Positions 29,786 to 39,813 are shown, counted from the first letter of the stretch. The stretch is DNA of 64,000 nucleotides from Ignavibacteria bacterium (GCA_019187405.1 JABAQZ010000001.1:1-64000), one strand, 5' to 3'. Notes: generated by a model not told the origin, from the sequence alone. Numbers and translations are program-made.

Positions 29786-31018
29786 CTACGGTGAAGGTAT
29801 GATTGTTACAACAAACCTTGAAGCATTATTATCCACATACGCATAATCGCTTGCATCTACAAATAAAGACAGATCAATATCAGTAATGGTGTAACCGACT
29901 TCAAAATTCGTCGCAGCATTTTCAACGAGGCTTAAATCAGTCGCATCAACAACTCCGTTTTTATCTATGTCGCCGCTGTATTCAGCATATCTAGTACCCA
30001 TCTGCAATTGATTACTGCCGTATGCTTTGTTAGCAGCAGTAGTGAAATCAAAGTTCATCTGATTTGAAATGAATCTGTTCATTCCGTCATAGCTCCAGGT
30101 TTCAATACCATTTTTATAATCAAGCACTAACCAGTAGGGTACATTGTTTTGGGCATTTGCAAAAAAGAATCTTCCGTTTCCGTTTGAATCAAGAGATGTC
30201 CCTGTGAAATCAACAAGATTATATGGTGATACGGCGCTTCTCAACTGCACGGTTGTATAATCCATTTTCAATTTATTCAATGACGGATTGTAAAGACCTT
30301 CTATTAAGCCTGTCATATTCAGTTTATTTAACGAAGATTCAAGCAGCATTACTGGCTGAGAAAGGTCCATGGCAATTATTTCAATTTGAATTTCATCGAT
30401 AGGATTTCCGAGTCTGTTGCTTTCCACGCAGATTTGTCTCGGCGAGGTTTGGTTTAGAAATACTCTTTTAATTCCGCCGAAGTTATAATTATTCTGCATG
30501 AAATTCAGAAACATAACTGCTGTCTGTTCGGGCAGAAAACCGGGGATGAAATTAAACATAGTATTAATACCCTGACAAGAAACGCTGATTAATCCGTTAC
30601 CTGTTGCCGGTCCTCCGTTGAATGAAAGATTATTTGTAAAATTATCGGCTTTGATTTCGCCTTCTCTTTGACCGTCTGCAATTGCATTTCCGCCGATTGT
30701 CCACCACCACCTGTTAATGGTAATATCTCCGTTAGCCAATTTGAACGACATAGTAGCTGTACCTCCGTTTGGTATGGCAGTTCCGTAAAAATTATGATTG
30801 TTTTTTCCTGCGTCATGTCTTTCGCTATTGAATGTATGCGGTTTGGTATCGTCCCATTCCGTATTTTTATTTGTAAATTCAATGTGAAGGTCATCTACAG
30901 TTTTGCCTGTATTGTTGGTAAATGTGATTTCTCTTTCCGAAGAATATGATTTTAAAGAAGTAAAAGTCTGGATAGTTAATACAGCTATAATTACTGTTAA
31001 TATATTTGAGATTTTCAT
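29786..31018 (-). CDS. Secreted protein with C-terminal dockerin-like module
   Basis: A 410-residue protein with a Sec signal peptide (about 1-27). The N-terminal part (REITFTNNTGKTVDDLHIEF, then INRWWWTIGG) looks like a beta-sandwich of unknown family. The C-terminal module has SPYNLVD, DYKNGIETWS, NFDFTTAANKAYGSN, and the calcium-loop-like repeats SGDIDKNGVVDATDL and ITDIDLSLFVDASD. It ends FVVTIIPSP, similar to the two related proteins in this window. Export by an ordinary Sec route is expected; the final location is unknown. It lies between two other secreted-protein genes on the same strand. Confidence 0.7.
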   Translation of the reverse strand: MKISNILTVIIAVLTIQTFTSLKSYSSEREITFTNNTGKTVDDLHIEFTNKNTEWDDTKPHTFNSERHDAGKNNHNFYGTAIPNGGTATMSFKLANGDITINRWWWTIGGNAIADGQREGEIKADNFTNNLSFNGGPATGNGLISVSCQGINTMFNFIPGFLPEQTAVMFLNFMQNNYNFGGIKRVFLNQTSPRQICVESNRLGNPIDEIQIEIIAMDLSQPVMLLESSLNKLNMTGLIEGLYNPSLNKLKMDYTTVQLRSAVSPYNLVDFTGTSLDSNGNGRFFFANAQNNVPYWLVLDYKNGIETWSYDGMNRFISNQMNFDFTTAANKAYGSNQLQMGTRYAEYSGDIDKNGVVDATDLSLVENAATNFEVGYTITDIDLSLFVDASDYAYVDNNASRFVVTIIPSP

Positions 31019-31052
31019 TTTGATTTTCTCCTATGATTTAAATTTTAATGGA

Positions 31053-31907
31053 TTATTTTATTAATAACATTTTAAGAGTCTGCGAATAATTTCCCGCATT
31101 TAACCTGTAAAAATAAACGCCGCTTGACAAGCTGTGTCCGCTGAATGAATATTCATAAGAGCCGGGTTCGAGATTTTCGTTTACCAGTTCGGCAATTTCT
31201 TTTCCCGTAATGTCATAAACTGCGAGTTTTACATTAACTGCGCCATCGCTTAAAGACGGTATTGCGAATTTAATTTTGGTTTCCGGATTAAAAGGATTCG
31301 GATAATTCTGTGACAATTCAAATTTTTCCGGAATGATATTTCCTTTTAAGTTTAATTGTGCAGAGGTATTATTTTCATTAACATGATATTCAGGATTAGT
31401 GATTTCGGTATTCAGATTGTTTGTAAAAGTAAAGATTTTTGTTTTGTATTTATTTTTCGCATTTGTCCAGTTAAGCAAAATTTGATTTCCCGAAAATTTT
31501 CCGGCAGTTGTTTCTATTCTCATTTTGACGATAAGCGTTCCTTTGCCGTCTTTTGAAATCAAAGGAAGATTATTCTTATTTACATTAAGCGTATTGCATG
31601 CAAGTCTAAGAGTGTTACCGTCAACCGAAGGATTTCTCGGAATGAATTCCTGCGGAAGATCGGAACCGGCGATTGAATATTTTAAGATTCCTTCGCCGGT
31701 TATTTCCGGATTGAAGTCAATAAAATACTGACCCAAAAGATAACTCAGTTCGGCTTTATCGGTATTAAGCAGATAAATTCCGAATTCAAGAGAATTTTCC
31801 GAAGTGAATTCAGGGGTGGATATTGTGAGTCTGTATGCAGCTGCATAAACATTTGCAGAGCAGATTAAAAATGTTAAAACTGTCAAGATTTTTGTTAGCG
31901 TTTTCAT
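31053..31907 (-). CDS. Secreted protein with T9SS type A sorting domain
   Basis: A 284-residue protein with signal peptide (about 1-22, ending NVYA) and a beta-sandwich N-terminal half resembling a cohesin-like or fibronectin-like fold (YRLTISTPEFTSENSLEFGIYLLN). The last 90 residues are the T9SS type A sorting domain: LSQNYPNPFNPETKIKFAIP, VYDITGKEIAELV, LSSGVYFYRL and the terminal KMLLIK. Such proteins cross the outer membrane through the type IX system and are attached to the surface or released. The domain layout suggests a carrier or scaffold piece; its partner is not evident. Confidence 0.8.
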   Translation of the reverse strand: MKTLTKILTVLTFLICSANVYAAAYRLTISTPEFTSENSLEFGIYLLNTDKAELSYLLGQYFIDFNPEITGEGILKYSIAGSDLPQEFIPRNPSVDGNTLRLACNTLNVNKNNLPLISKDGKGTLIVKMRIETTAGKFSGNQILLNWTNAKNKYKTKIFTFTNNLNTEITNPEYHVNENNTSAQLNLKGNIIPEKFELSQNYPNPFNPETKIKFAIPSLSDGAVNVKLAVYDITGKEIAELVNENLEPGSYEYSFSGHSLSSGVYFYRLNAGNYSQTLKMLLIK

Positions 31908-32166
31908 TTTGTTTTTAAATTTTGATTAATGAATTTTGTTAATTAAACTGAATTTGTTTTTTTGATTTTGCTTCATTTAATTTTTCTCCTTTACTTAAGT
32001 TTTTGAAAAATTTATTCAAACTTATCCATAATCACTGAACTGCTCAAAGAAAGATTTTAAGATTTTCTCACAATAATTTTTCAAAAAAAGCCGGAATTTC
32101 TTGTTTTTTGATAGTAATTGCTAATTATTGGATTTATTTTCTCACAAAATCAGGTTAGATTTTTTC

Positions 32167-33651
32167 ATGCAAAACAGCAGATTGATTGAAATACTTAAAT
32201 CTTTTGATAAATCGGAATTGAAATTATTCGAAAAATTTCTTGATTCGTCTTTTGTAAAATCGAGAAGAGTTATTAAACCCGTGTTAAAATACATTTCCGG
32301 ATTTCATCCTGATTTTGCATCATCGGACTTAGATAAAAAGCGAGTTTCGGAAAAGCTTTTTCCCGGAGAAGCATATTCCGAAAAAAAAATCATAAATCTG
32401 ATGGGAGATTTGACAAAGGAATGCGAAAATTTTTTGAAACATAAAACATTGGATGATGACGAGATTACATCAATGCTTTTGACAAGCAAGGAATTTTTCA
32501 AAAAGAAATTGTTCAGGCATTCATTTCGGATTGCCGAAGGAATTTCAAAGAAAATAACTTCAGGTTTTTCACCGGGCAAGGATTATTTTTCAAAATTAAG
32601 GCAGCTGTTGTTTTTAAAAAGTTCATACTACATAACGGTAAATGATTATGGAAAGATGATTGACTGCAAAAAGGATTTCTTTGAAGCGTCTGCCGCACAG
32701 TTTATAATTGATCTGATACAAATCAGGAGTTCGATGGATCCGGCGCTGATCACTTACGGAAAAAAAATCGAGAATGATTTTATCAAAGCATTAACGGAAA
32801 GTTTTGACATTGATTTATTTTTTGAAAAACTTGAAAAATCAAATTACGCACATAAGTCTCTGATTGACATTCATTATTTTCTGTTTAAAACTCTTGAAAT
32901 ACCCGAAGAGAAAAAGTATTATTTTCTTTTGAGAGATTTATTTTATGGAAACACAAAAAACTTTGACAGGGAAGAAAAATATTTTTTGTTTAATCATTTA
33001 GCCAATTACTGCTCTAATGAAGTCAGCAAAAGAAACGAGGAATTTTATTTCGAAGCTCTCGATGTTTACAAGCAGATGCTGAAGAATGAGGCATATTCTT
33101 TTTCCGAAAGCGAATACATGCAGACTGTTACATACAGAAACATCATATATTACTGCAACACCGTAAAAGATGACAAGTGGTTTGAGCATTTCATTGACAA
33201 ATATTCCGGAGTCATTGCACCGAGGCACAGAGAAGAAATGAAGAACTTTGCTCTTGCAAATCTATATTTTTTGAGAAAGGAATTTGAAAACTCTTTGATG
33301 AGCATTTCAAGGATCACGTATGAATTTTTTCTATTCAAGCCTGATTTGAAAAACCTTATGCTTAAGGTATATTATGAGCTTGAATATTTCGAACAGGCAT
33401 ATTCACTGATAGATACATACAAGCATTATCTTTCCGGAACCAAGGAAATTTCCGAGTCATATAAAGTATTTTACAGAAATTTTGTTAACAGGTATCTGGA
33501 ACTTATCAAAATCAAAACCGGTACCGGCAGAAGGCAGACGGGGTATCTGAAATCAAAAATTGTAAAGGAAAACAAGATCGTAAATAAAATCTGGCTTTTG
33601 GAGAAAGTTGAAGAATTAATATTAAAAAATAATTCGCAGAAAAAAGATTAA
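32167..33651 (+). CDS. Conserved helical protein of unknown function (Bacteroidota/Ignavibacteriota-type)
   Basis: A 494-residue cytoplasmic protein (ATG at 32167; a TTG at 32128 would add 13 residues). The opening RLIEILKSFDKSELKLFEKFLDS and the later VSEKLFPGEAYSEKKIINLMGDL are, from memory, shared by large families of unknown proteins in Bacteroidota and Ignavibacteriota. The rest is almost entirely alpha-helical with a TPR-like rhythm (FALANLYFLRKEFENSLMSIS). No catalytic motif, membrane segment or signal peptide is seen. It stands alone, divergent from the secreted-protein genes. Confidence 0.6.
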   Translation: MQNSRLIEILKSFDKSELKLFEKFLDSSFVKSRRVIKPVLKYISGFHPDFASSDLDKKRVSEKLFPGEAYSEKKIINLMGDLTKECENFLKHKTLDDDEITSMLLTSKEFFKKKLFRHSFRIAEGISKKITSGFSPGKDYFSKLRQLLFLKSSYYITVNDYGKMIDCKKDFFEASAAQFIIDLIQIRSSMDPALITYGKKIENDFIKALTESFDIDLFFEKLEKSNYAHKSLIDIHYFLFKTLEIPEEKKYYFLLRDLFYGNTKNFDREEKYFLFNHLANYCSNEVSKRNEEFYFEALDVYKQMLKNEAYSFSESEYMQTVTYRNIIYYCNTVKDDKWFEHFIDKYSGVIAPRHREEMKNFALANLYFLRKEFENSLMSISRITYEFFLFKPDLKNLMLKVYYELEYFEQAYSLIDTYKHYLSGTKEISESYKVFYRNFVNRYLELIKIKTGTGRRQTGYLKSKIVKENKIVNKIWLLEKVEELILKNNSQKKD

Positions 33652-33799
33652 CATAAAAATTCAATTAAGTATTTGTATGGGTTTTGTCATCAGAATTTAA
33701 AAACAGATTAAGATTTAATATATTATAAAAAATCAAACTTAAAACACTGCGCTGGAAATCATAAGTAACATTCCGGAGATTCTGATAAAGTTTGTCATT

Positions 33800-35023
33800 G
33801 TGCTTTTATTTTCATTGTTAATCGGACTTGAGCAAAGGAAACTGCACAATGAGAAAGTTGGTAAGTTATCCGTATTCGGAACAGACAGGACATTTTCTTT
33901 TATAGGGATACTTGGATTTATACTATACATATCCGAGCCGGAAAAATTTTCTTTATTTATTACGGGGGCAATAGTTCTTGGAATTTTATTCGGGGTATAT
34001 TATTATAAAAAAATAGAAATTAATAGAGCATTTGGATTTACGAATATAATAGTTGCATTTATTACCTATTCTTTAGGACCAATAATAATTACGCAGCCGA
34101 ACTGGTTTTCAATAACGGTAGTAGTATCAATATTGATACTGGCAGAACTTAAAAGTTTTTTTCAAAAATTTTCCAAGAGGCTCAATGAAAATGAGTTTAT
34201 TACGCTTGGAAAGTTTCTCATCATAGCGGGAGTCATACTTCCGATAATTCCCAAAGACACAATAATTAAATTCACAAACATTTCGTTTTACAATTTGTGG
34301 ATAACGGTAGTGGCGGTTTCGAGCATTTCATATTTAAGTTATTTGCTTCAGAAGTTTGTCTTCAGGAAATCGGGATTAATGTTTACAGGACTTCTTGGAG
34401 GATTATACAGTAGTACGGTAACAACGATTGTATTATCAAAAAAGAGCAGGGAAAAGCCAGAGCACGGAGGATATTTTGCATCTGCAATAATAATAGCGAC
34501 AGCCATGATGTATTTAAGAATATTGATACTCATGTATATTTTTAATCCGGCGCTTTCCGCAAAGATGTTTCCATATTTTATAATTATGATTTTATTTTCT
34601 TTAACGGTATCGATAGTGAATTATTATATAGATAAGAAAGGAAATAAAATATCAGACGGGTTTGAGATTGATGAGATAAATCCTCTTGAACTCAAGATAG
34701 CATTTTTATTTTCAGTACTTTTTGTATTATTTGGATTAATAACAAACATTACGTTAACATATTTCGGAGAATCGGGATTAAACATACTCTCATATATTAT
34801 CGGGTTTACAGACATTGATCCTTATTTACTGAATTTATTTGAAGGAAATTTCGGAATAAGTTTAGAATTAATTGGTCTTTCAACCTTTAAGGCAATTATA
34901 TCGAATAATATTTTAAAAATGTTATATACATTTTTTTTAGGAGAAAGGAAAGCAGCGAGAATAGTTATGGTTGGGATAGGAATCATAACTTTGTTAAATA
35001 TAATATTTTTATTTTTATTTTAG
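33800..35023 (+). CDS. MgtC/SapB-type DUF4010 integral membrane protein
   Basis: A membrane protein of 407 residues if it starts at GTG 33800. The MgtC-like start SLLIGLEQRKLHNEK, then a run of about ten membrane segments with GLLGGLYSSTVTTIVLSKKS, the DUF4010 hallmark. The function of this family is unknown; MgtC relatives affect magnesium homeostasis and virulence. The GTG start would cut the first membrane helix. The open frame continues upstream to a TAA at 33740 and encodes SNIPEILIKFVIV, which completes that helix, but holds no ATG, GTG or TTG. A non-standard start such as CTG 33752 is therefore possible. Confidence 0.72.
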   Translation: MLLFSLLIGLEQRKLHNEKVGKLSVFGTDRTFSFIGILGFILYISEPEKFSLFITGAIVLGILFGVYYYKKIEINRAFGFTNIIVAFITYSLGPIIITQPNWFSITVVVSILILAELKSFFQKFSKRLNENEFITLGKFLIIAGVILPIIPKDTIIKFTNISFYNLWITVVAVSSISYLSYLLQKFVFRKSGLMFTGLLGGLYSSTVTTIVLSKKSREKPEHGGYFASAIIIATAMMYLRILILMYIFNPALSAKMFPYFIIMILFSLTVSIVNYYIDKKGNKISDGFEIDEINPLELKIAFLFSVLFVLFGLITNITLTYFGESGLNILSYIIGFTDIDPYLLNLFEGNFGISLELIGLSTFKAIISNNILKMLYTFFLGERKAARIVMVGIGIITLLNIIFLFLF

Positions 35024-35043
35024 AGAATGAGACAGGGATGAGG

Positions 35044-35272
35044 AACCCTGACAGCGTTTTGGAAAGTTTTTGGGAGTAGAGAGATTTTGGGAACGCTGTC
35101 AGGGTTTTCGATTTGATTCAAAGGCATCAACCTCAAAAAAAAGATTCCACTTTTCTGCGGGGGTTTTTGTACTTTTCAGATTTGAGATTCTTCTTCGAAA
35201 AACGCCAACCCTGACAGCGTTCCAAAATTCCCACTCCCCAAAAAAAAATCCCCTCAAAACGCTGTCAGGGTT
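35044..35272. repeat. Inverted pair of 63-66 bp hairpin elements with 15-bp ends
   Basis: The 15-mer AACCCTGACAGCGTT occurs at 35044 and 35207, and its reverse complement at 35092 and 35258. Each pair encloses a short segment and forms a hairpin element (35044-35106 and 35207-35272). The interior of the second is an approximate inverted copy of the first (for example TTTTGGGAG / CTCCCCAAAA). The roughly 100 bases between are less structured. The element fills the convergent gap between the DUF4010 gene and a secreted-protein gene. It may be a MITE-like insertion or act as a two-way terminator. Confidence 0.8.
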
Positions 35273-35278
35273 CCATCA

Positions 35279-37072
35279 TCACTTGAGCAACAACATCCCC
35301 TTTACCTGCGAAAATGTACCCAACCTTAACTCGTAAAAATATATCCCGCTCGGCAATTCACTACCGTCAAATTCAACTTGATGATTTCCACCTGTTATTC
35401 TTTCGTTAACTAATGTAGCAACTCCCTTTCCTAATAAATTATATACTTTCAACGTTACAAAATTTGCCGCTGATAATTGAAATCTGATAATTGTCCTTGG
35501 ATTAAATGGATTCGGATAGTTCTGTGATAGACTGAATTCTTCTATTTCACTCGAACTTGCACTGCCAATCGATACTATTCCGTTATCACCATACACTCCA
35601 TTGTGTCTTGTATTAAACTGCCATACCGGATTCACTATTCTTTGTGCATTATATGTTATTCCTGTATTCCATGCATATACAAATGTCTGATTGCTTCCTC
35701 CTGCTGTAAATCCAGCGCCGATTACGTCAAGTATTCCGTTTGAATTAATGTCACCAAGACATGGCATATTGAAAAATGATGTTCCTGTTACTGGCAGTGT
35801 CCATTCGTTTAAAGGCGTTCCGTCATGATTAAAAGCAAGATACTTCCCCGCACCGCTCAGCTGTGTGTTGTCATCGATCAGCAACTCGAGTCTGTTGTCA
35901 TTGTCGATATCTCCAAGTGCAATCTGATTATTCACGGCATTAATCGGTCCAATGGGAAATCCGCTTAATACATTACCGTTTTTATCCCAACCATAAACAT
36001 AATTAGATGGTGAAGCGCTTCCTATCTGATCTCCGACGAGTATGTCTATTATGTTATCATCGTTCACATAACCAAGTACGGGCGGTCCGTAAATCCACCA
36101 ATTTGTCTGCTTCGGCCAACCGTTTAAAACCGTTCCGTTATTCTTAAGTATATAAAGAAAACCTCCGCCTCCGGATCCTGTTACATGAGTACCAAATAAA
36201 ATTTCTCTTATATTATCTCCGTCTACATCAGCGAGTACTGGCGCAGAATATGAATTCACATCATTATAAGGCATGCTGTATGGAAATCCATTAATGAGAT
36301 TTCCGTCTCTGTCCCAGGCATAAAGACTTGTGTATGATTCGGAAATGATTTCCGGAATGCCGTCGCCGGTAATATCTCCCGCTGCTGAACTCGATGCAGG
36401 TACATGATTTATTGTTTTAGGCCAGCCGGGGTAAACCGTTCCGTTGCCTTTGTATATCCAAATTTCTCCTGCAGATGAAAGTCTTTTGTTTGTAATAATT
36501 TCAAGCGCGCCGTTATTATCAAGATCACTTAAAACAATGGTTCGAGAAGTTGCTCCCAAATTTACGGGAAATCCGGTTACGGCTGTACCATTTTTTCTGA
36601 ATGCATAAATTGCTCCCGCTGTCCCAAAAAAATTCGAAGTTCCCAATACTATCTCATCTTGTCCGTCACCGTCAATATCTCCCAATGCAGGCGCTCCTTG
36701 AGCATTATATGAAAGATTAATTGGCCAGCCGCTCACACTGCTTCCGTCTGGATTCCATGCCTGAAGCGTTGTGCCGATGCCGTAAACAATCTCAAGTTCA
36801 GTGTCGGAATCCATCTGGCAAATTATCCCGCCTTCATACGATTGGCCATTTACTATTACCGGAAAACCGCCGAATACCGGAAAAGAATCTGTTTCATTGT
36901 TATTCACTACGGAAAATTTTCCGGATGAATTAATCACTCCCGATTTATTCATCACATCTGGCTGAATACGTATTTCTCTTCCTTTATCATTTATGAAAAG
37001 ATTATTCTGAAATTCACCGCTATATGAATCTCCGAATAGAGACATTATTAAAACTATAAAAAATATTTTCAT
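35279..37072 (-). CDS. Secreted FG-GAP/VCBS beta-propeller protein with T9SS sorting domain
   Basis: A 597-residue protein with a signal peptide (about 1-19). Seven or more propeller repeats are visible with the calcium-binding pattern xGDIDGDGxxEI, for example ALGDIDGDGQDEIVLGT, VLADVDGDNIREILFG and ALGDIDNDNRLELLID. The C-terminal 85 residues are a T9SS type A domain (LSQNYPNPFNPRTIIRF, SGIYFYELRLG, KGMLLLK). It is probably a surface-displayed binding or scaffold protein. It ends seven bases from the inverted repeat. No enzymatic domain is visible. Confidence 0.85.
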   Translation of the reverse strand: MKIFFIVLIMSLFGDSYSGEFQNNLFINDKGREIRIQPDVMNKSGVINSSGKFSVVNNNETDSFPVFGGFPVIVNGQSYEGGIICQMDSDTELEIVYGIGTTLQAWNPDGSSVSGWPINLSYNAQGAPALGDIDGDGQDEIVLGTSNFFGTAGAIYAFRKNGTAVTGFPVNLGATSRTIVLSDLDNNGALEIITNKRLSSAGEIWIYKGNGTVYPGWPKTINHVPASSSAAGDITGDGIPEIISESYTSLYAWDRDGNLINGFPYSMPYNDVNSYSAPVLADVDGDNIREILFGTHVTGSGGGGFLYILKNNGTVLNGWPKQTNWWIYGPPVLGYVNDDNIIDILVGDQIGSASPSNYVYGWDKNGNVLSGFPIGPINAVNNQIALGDIDNDNRLELLIDDNTQLSGAGKYLAFNHDGTPLNEWTLPVTGTSFFNMPCLGDINSNGILDVIGAGFTAGGSNQTFVYAWNTGITYNAQRIVNPVWQFNTRHNGVYGDNGIVSIGSASSSEIEEFSLSQNYPNPFNPRTIIRFQLSAANFVTLKVYNLLGKGVATLVNERITGGNHQVEFDGSELPSGIYFYELRLGTFSQVKGMLLLK

Positions 37073-37212
37073 ATGAATAACCTCCGTGGTTAGTTAATTG
37101 TAAAATTTATTCAAACAAGTATTTAGGTTATACTTAAAAATTTATTCATAAACTTTTATAAAATTTAAGTCAAATTTTAAATTGCATGCATTTAAACTCC
37201 AACAAAAATACC

Positions 37213-38124
37213 TCATATCATCCTCCCCCCTATCTCCGCCGCAAGCCGCGCATTGCTTATCACAAGCCGTATATTCGTCTCGAGACTCTTTCCTCCCGTG
37301 ATGTTTTTAATTTCCGAAAGCAGAAATGGGGTGATGTCTTTGCCTTTGATGTTCAAATCATCGGCTTTATTCAATGCAATGCTTATTGCTTCATCTATGA
37401 TTTTTTTATCAAATGAAAATTCCTCCGGCACCGGATTTGCAATTAATACCCCGCCCCCTAATCCAAGTTTTTCCTTTGTCCTTAGCATATTTGCTATCTC
37501 ATCTGCAGTATCCAATCTGTAATCGGTTTTAAATCCGGACTCTCTTGTATAAAATGCCGGAAACTCGTCAGTGCAGTATCCGATTACCGGAACTCCCATT
37601 GTTTCGAGATACTCCTGTGTCAAACCAATATCGAGAATCGATTTCACTCCCGATGATACTACTGCTACATTAGTCTTTGCAAGCTCCGTCAAATCAGCCG
37701 ATATGTCAAATGTATTCTGCGCATTTCTGTGAACTCCTCCTATTCCTCCGGTGGCAAATATTTTTATCGAAGCAAGCGAAGCACATATCATCGTCGCCGA
37801 TACGGTAGTTGCTGCATTCATCTGCCGTGAAATTATTACGGCTATATCTCTCCGCGAAGCTTTGAGTATGTTTTTTTCCTTTGAAAGAAATTCAAGCTCG
37901 CCGCTGTTTAATCCGATTTTAATTATTCCGTCTAAGATTGCTATTGTTGCAGGCACAGCACCGCATTGTCTTACTTCCGACTCAACTTTTACCGCCGTTT
38001 CATAATTATCCGGATAGGGCATCCCGTGTGATATGATCGTTGATTCCAGCGCAACAACAGGTTTGTTTTCATTCAATGCAGCTGAAACTTCCGGTGATAT
38101 TTTAATATATTCTCTTTCTCTCAT
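37213..38124 (-). CDS. psuG: Pseudouridine-5'-phosphate glycosidase PsuG
   Basis: A 303-residue enzyme that reversibly cleaves pseudouridine 5'-phosphate to uracil and ribose 5-phosphate. The family signature is clear: VALESTIISHGMPYPDN, ATIAILDGIIKIGL, a lysine-containing SRRDIAVIISR, FATGGIGGVHR, VVSSGVKSILDIG and NPVPEEF. Length is typical. It is a single-gene unit here; no pseudouridine kinase (psuK) is next to it, so the pathway partner must lie elsewhere or be absent. Confidence 0.95.
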   Translation of the reverse strand: MREREYIKISPEVSAALNENKPVVALESTIISHGMPYPDNYETAVKVESEVRQCGAVPATIAILDGIIKIGLNSGELEFLSKEKNILKASRRDIAVIISRQMNAATTVSATMICASLASIKIFATGGIGGVHRNAQNTFDISADLTELAKTNVAVVSSGVKSILDIGLTQEYLETMGVPVIGYCTDEFPAFYTRESGFKTDYRLDTADEIANMLRTKEKLGLGGGVLIANPVPEEFSFDKKIIDEAISIALNKADDLNIKGKDITPFLLSEIKNITGGKSLETNIRLVISNARLAAEIGGRMI

Positions 38125-38214
38125 AAAAATTATTTGAAAATCTTAGTTTTGAATTAAACCCTGACATTATTTATTTTATCTAATAATAAATCTTTTTAAA
38201 AAATAATTGAAGAC

Positions 38215-39813
38215 ATGTCAGCAAAAATTCAATTCCGCATTTTCAATTTACTTTTTATTTTTTTAATCTCAAACTGTATTTTATATTCACAGCACGGAGT
38301 AAATCCCAACTGGGGACCGGAATATGCTTTACCTAAATTCAATTCCTCTCACTCGCAGCGTGGCACATTGTTTAATAACATGGCAGTATCATCAACAGGA
38401 AGAATATTTGTTCTTACTGTTGAAATTAATCCACTAAACGGAATCTCTTCAGGTATTTATCTGAATTATTCTGATAATAAAGGAGTAAGCTGGCTAAAAA
38501 CTCCGGTGAGATTCACTCCGGCAAATCTTGTTATCGGAGCAGCTCCTCCAAGACTGGAAATTGATAATAATAATACTCTGCATCTGATTTGGTCTTCCAA
38601 GGTTCCTGCCGCAATGTTCTATTCAAAATATGATCTGAATCTGAATCTTATAACGGATACAGTGAGAATTGCAAATAAAGTATTGTACTCTTCATTCACT
38701 TATCATCTGACGGTTGACAAAAATAATAACCTGCACGCTGTCTGGCACGAAGGCAATCCGGGCTCGGCTGAAACTGCAGAAGTCTATTATTCCAAATCTC
38801 AAAATTCAGGCAACTCCTGGACTTCAGCTGTTAGATTAAGTAATAATGACGACAGACATTCGGCATTCCCGAGAGTCCAGCTAAACGAATCACGCGGTGA
38901 CACTATTGCTGTTGTCTGGCGTGATTCGGTAAACATTGGAATGAAATGGGATATTTTTATGGCTGTAAGTACAAACGCAGGCATTAACTGGTCTTCTACT
39001 TTTAATATTGCCGCTGGTCAGGATCTGGACTCGGATCCCGATCTCTTAATTGACAACTCAAATCGTTTCCATCTTTTTTTTCATAAATATCCATTTTCTG
39101 ATCCGTTTGACGGAGCTAATGTCAGATATGGTTATTCGGATAATCTTGGATCATCCTGGATGCCTGCAGGTTTCTTTCAGATGTCTGAACCGGGAATGCG
39201 CTCTCATCTTGTTGAAGGCAGCCGCTACGATTCCAAACGAAATATTCTTTGGACTTTCTGGAAAGATGAACGTGATTTTTTTGAGGGACAGGCAAGAGCT
39301 GATATGATGTGCAGTTATTCTTTAAATAGAGGAGCTAACTGGTCAGCTCCCGAATTTGTAACTGACAAAGATACTTTTTCCATCGGCTTCAAAGCTGCCG
39401 CACTTATGATTGACGGCGGAGTCTGCACTAATTATGAAGTTACTGAAGGAAATGGTCTCTCGAGAGTTTATTTCAGGAGTAGAAGCTGTCCGTTTACTTC
39501 GTCAATTGGAAATGAAAAACCTCTGAAAAATTATTTGTTCGAACTCAAACAGAATTATCCAAATCCCTTTAATCCCGAAACATACATCGAGTTCAGTCTG
39601 ATAAAAAACAGCATGGTCCGACTTGATATTTTTGACATTAATGGAAAGCTTGTATTAAATCTCCTTAATAATGAAAAACCTGAAGGTCTCGTTTCGGTAA
39701 AATGGAATGGCTTAGATAACTTCGGAAATAAAGTTCCATCCGGAATTTACTTTTATAAAATCACCGTTGACGGAAAATACTCGAGTTCAAAAAAAATGAT
39801 ACTAAGTAAATAA
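38215..39813 (+). CDS. Secreted sialidase-like/BNR-repeat protein with T9SS sorting domain
   Basis: A 532-residue protein with a signal peptide (about 1-26). The body has repeated BNR-like Asp-box features (SDNKGVSW, SQNSGNSW, STNAGINW, SDNLGSSW, SLNRGANW), which place it in the six-bladed sialidase-like propeller superfamily. Sialidase catalytic residues are not evident, so the name is structural. The T9SS domain begins ELKQNYPNPFNPETYIEF and ends KKMILSK. It is followed by the long repeat region at 39.8-40.2 kb. Confidence 0.8.
   Translation: MSAKIQFRIFNLLFIFLISNCILYSQHGVNPNWGPEYALPKFNSSHSQRGTLFNNMAVSSTGRIFVLTVEINPLNGISSGIYLNYSDNKGVSWLKTPVRFTPANLVIGAAPPRLEIDNNNTLHLIWSSKVPAAMFYSKYDLNLNLITDTVRIANKVLYSSFTYHLTVDKNNNLHAVWHEGNPGSAETAEVYYSKSQNSGNSWTSAVRLSNNDDRHSAFPRVQLNESRGDTIAVVWRDSVNIGMKWDIFMAVSTNAGINWSSTFNIAAGQDLDSDPDLLIDNSNRFHLFFHKYPFSDPFDGANVRYGYSDNLGSSWMPAGFFQMSEPGMRSHLVEGSRYDSKRNILWTFWKDERDFFEGQARADMMCSYSLNRGANWSAPEFVTDKDTFSIGFKAAALMIDGGVCTNYEVTEGNGLSRVYFRSRSCPFTSSIGNEKPLKNYLFELKQNYPNPFNPETYIEFSLIKNSMVRLDIFDINGKLVLNLLNNEKPEGLVSVKWNGLDNFGNKVPSGIYFYKITVDGKYSSSKKMILSK

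Noticed and set aside
29828-29836. Canonical TTATCCACA DnaA box
   Set aside because: A single copy inside a secreted-protein coding region, far from the dnaA gene and without AT-rich neighbours, is expected by chance.
35044-35272. Full insertion sequence
   Set aside because: No transposase frame lies between or near the hairpins, so only a MITE-like or terminator role remains possible.
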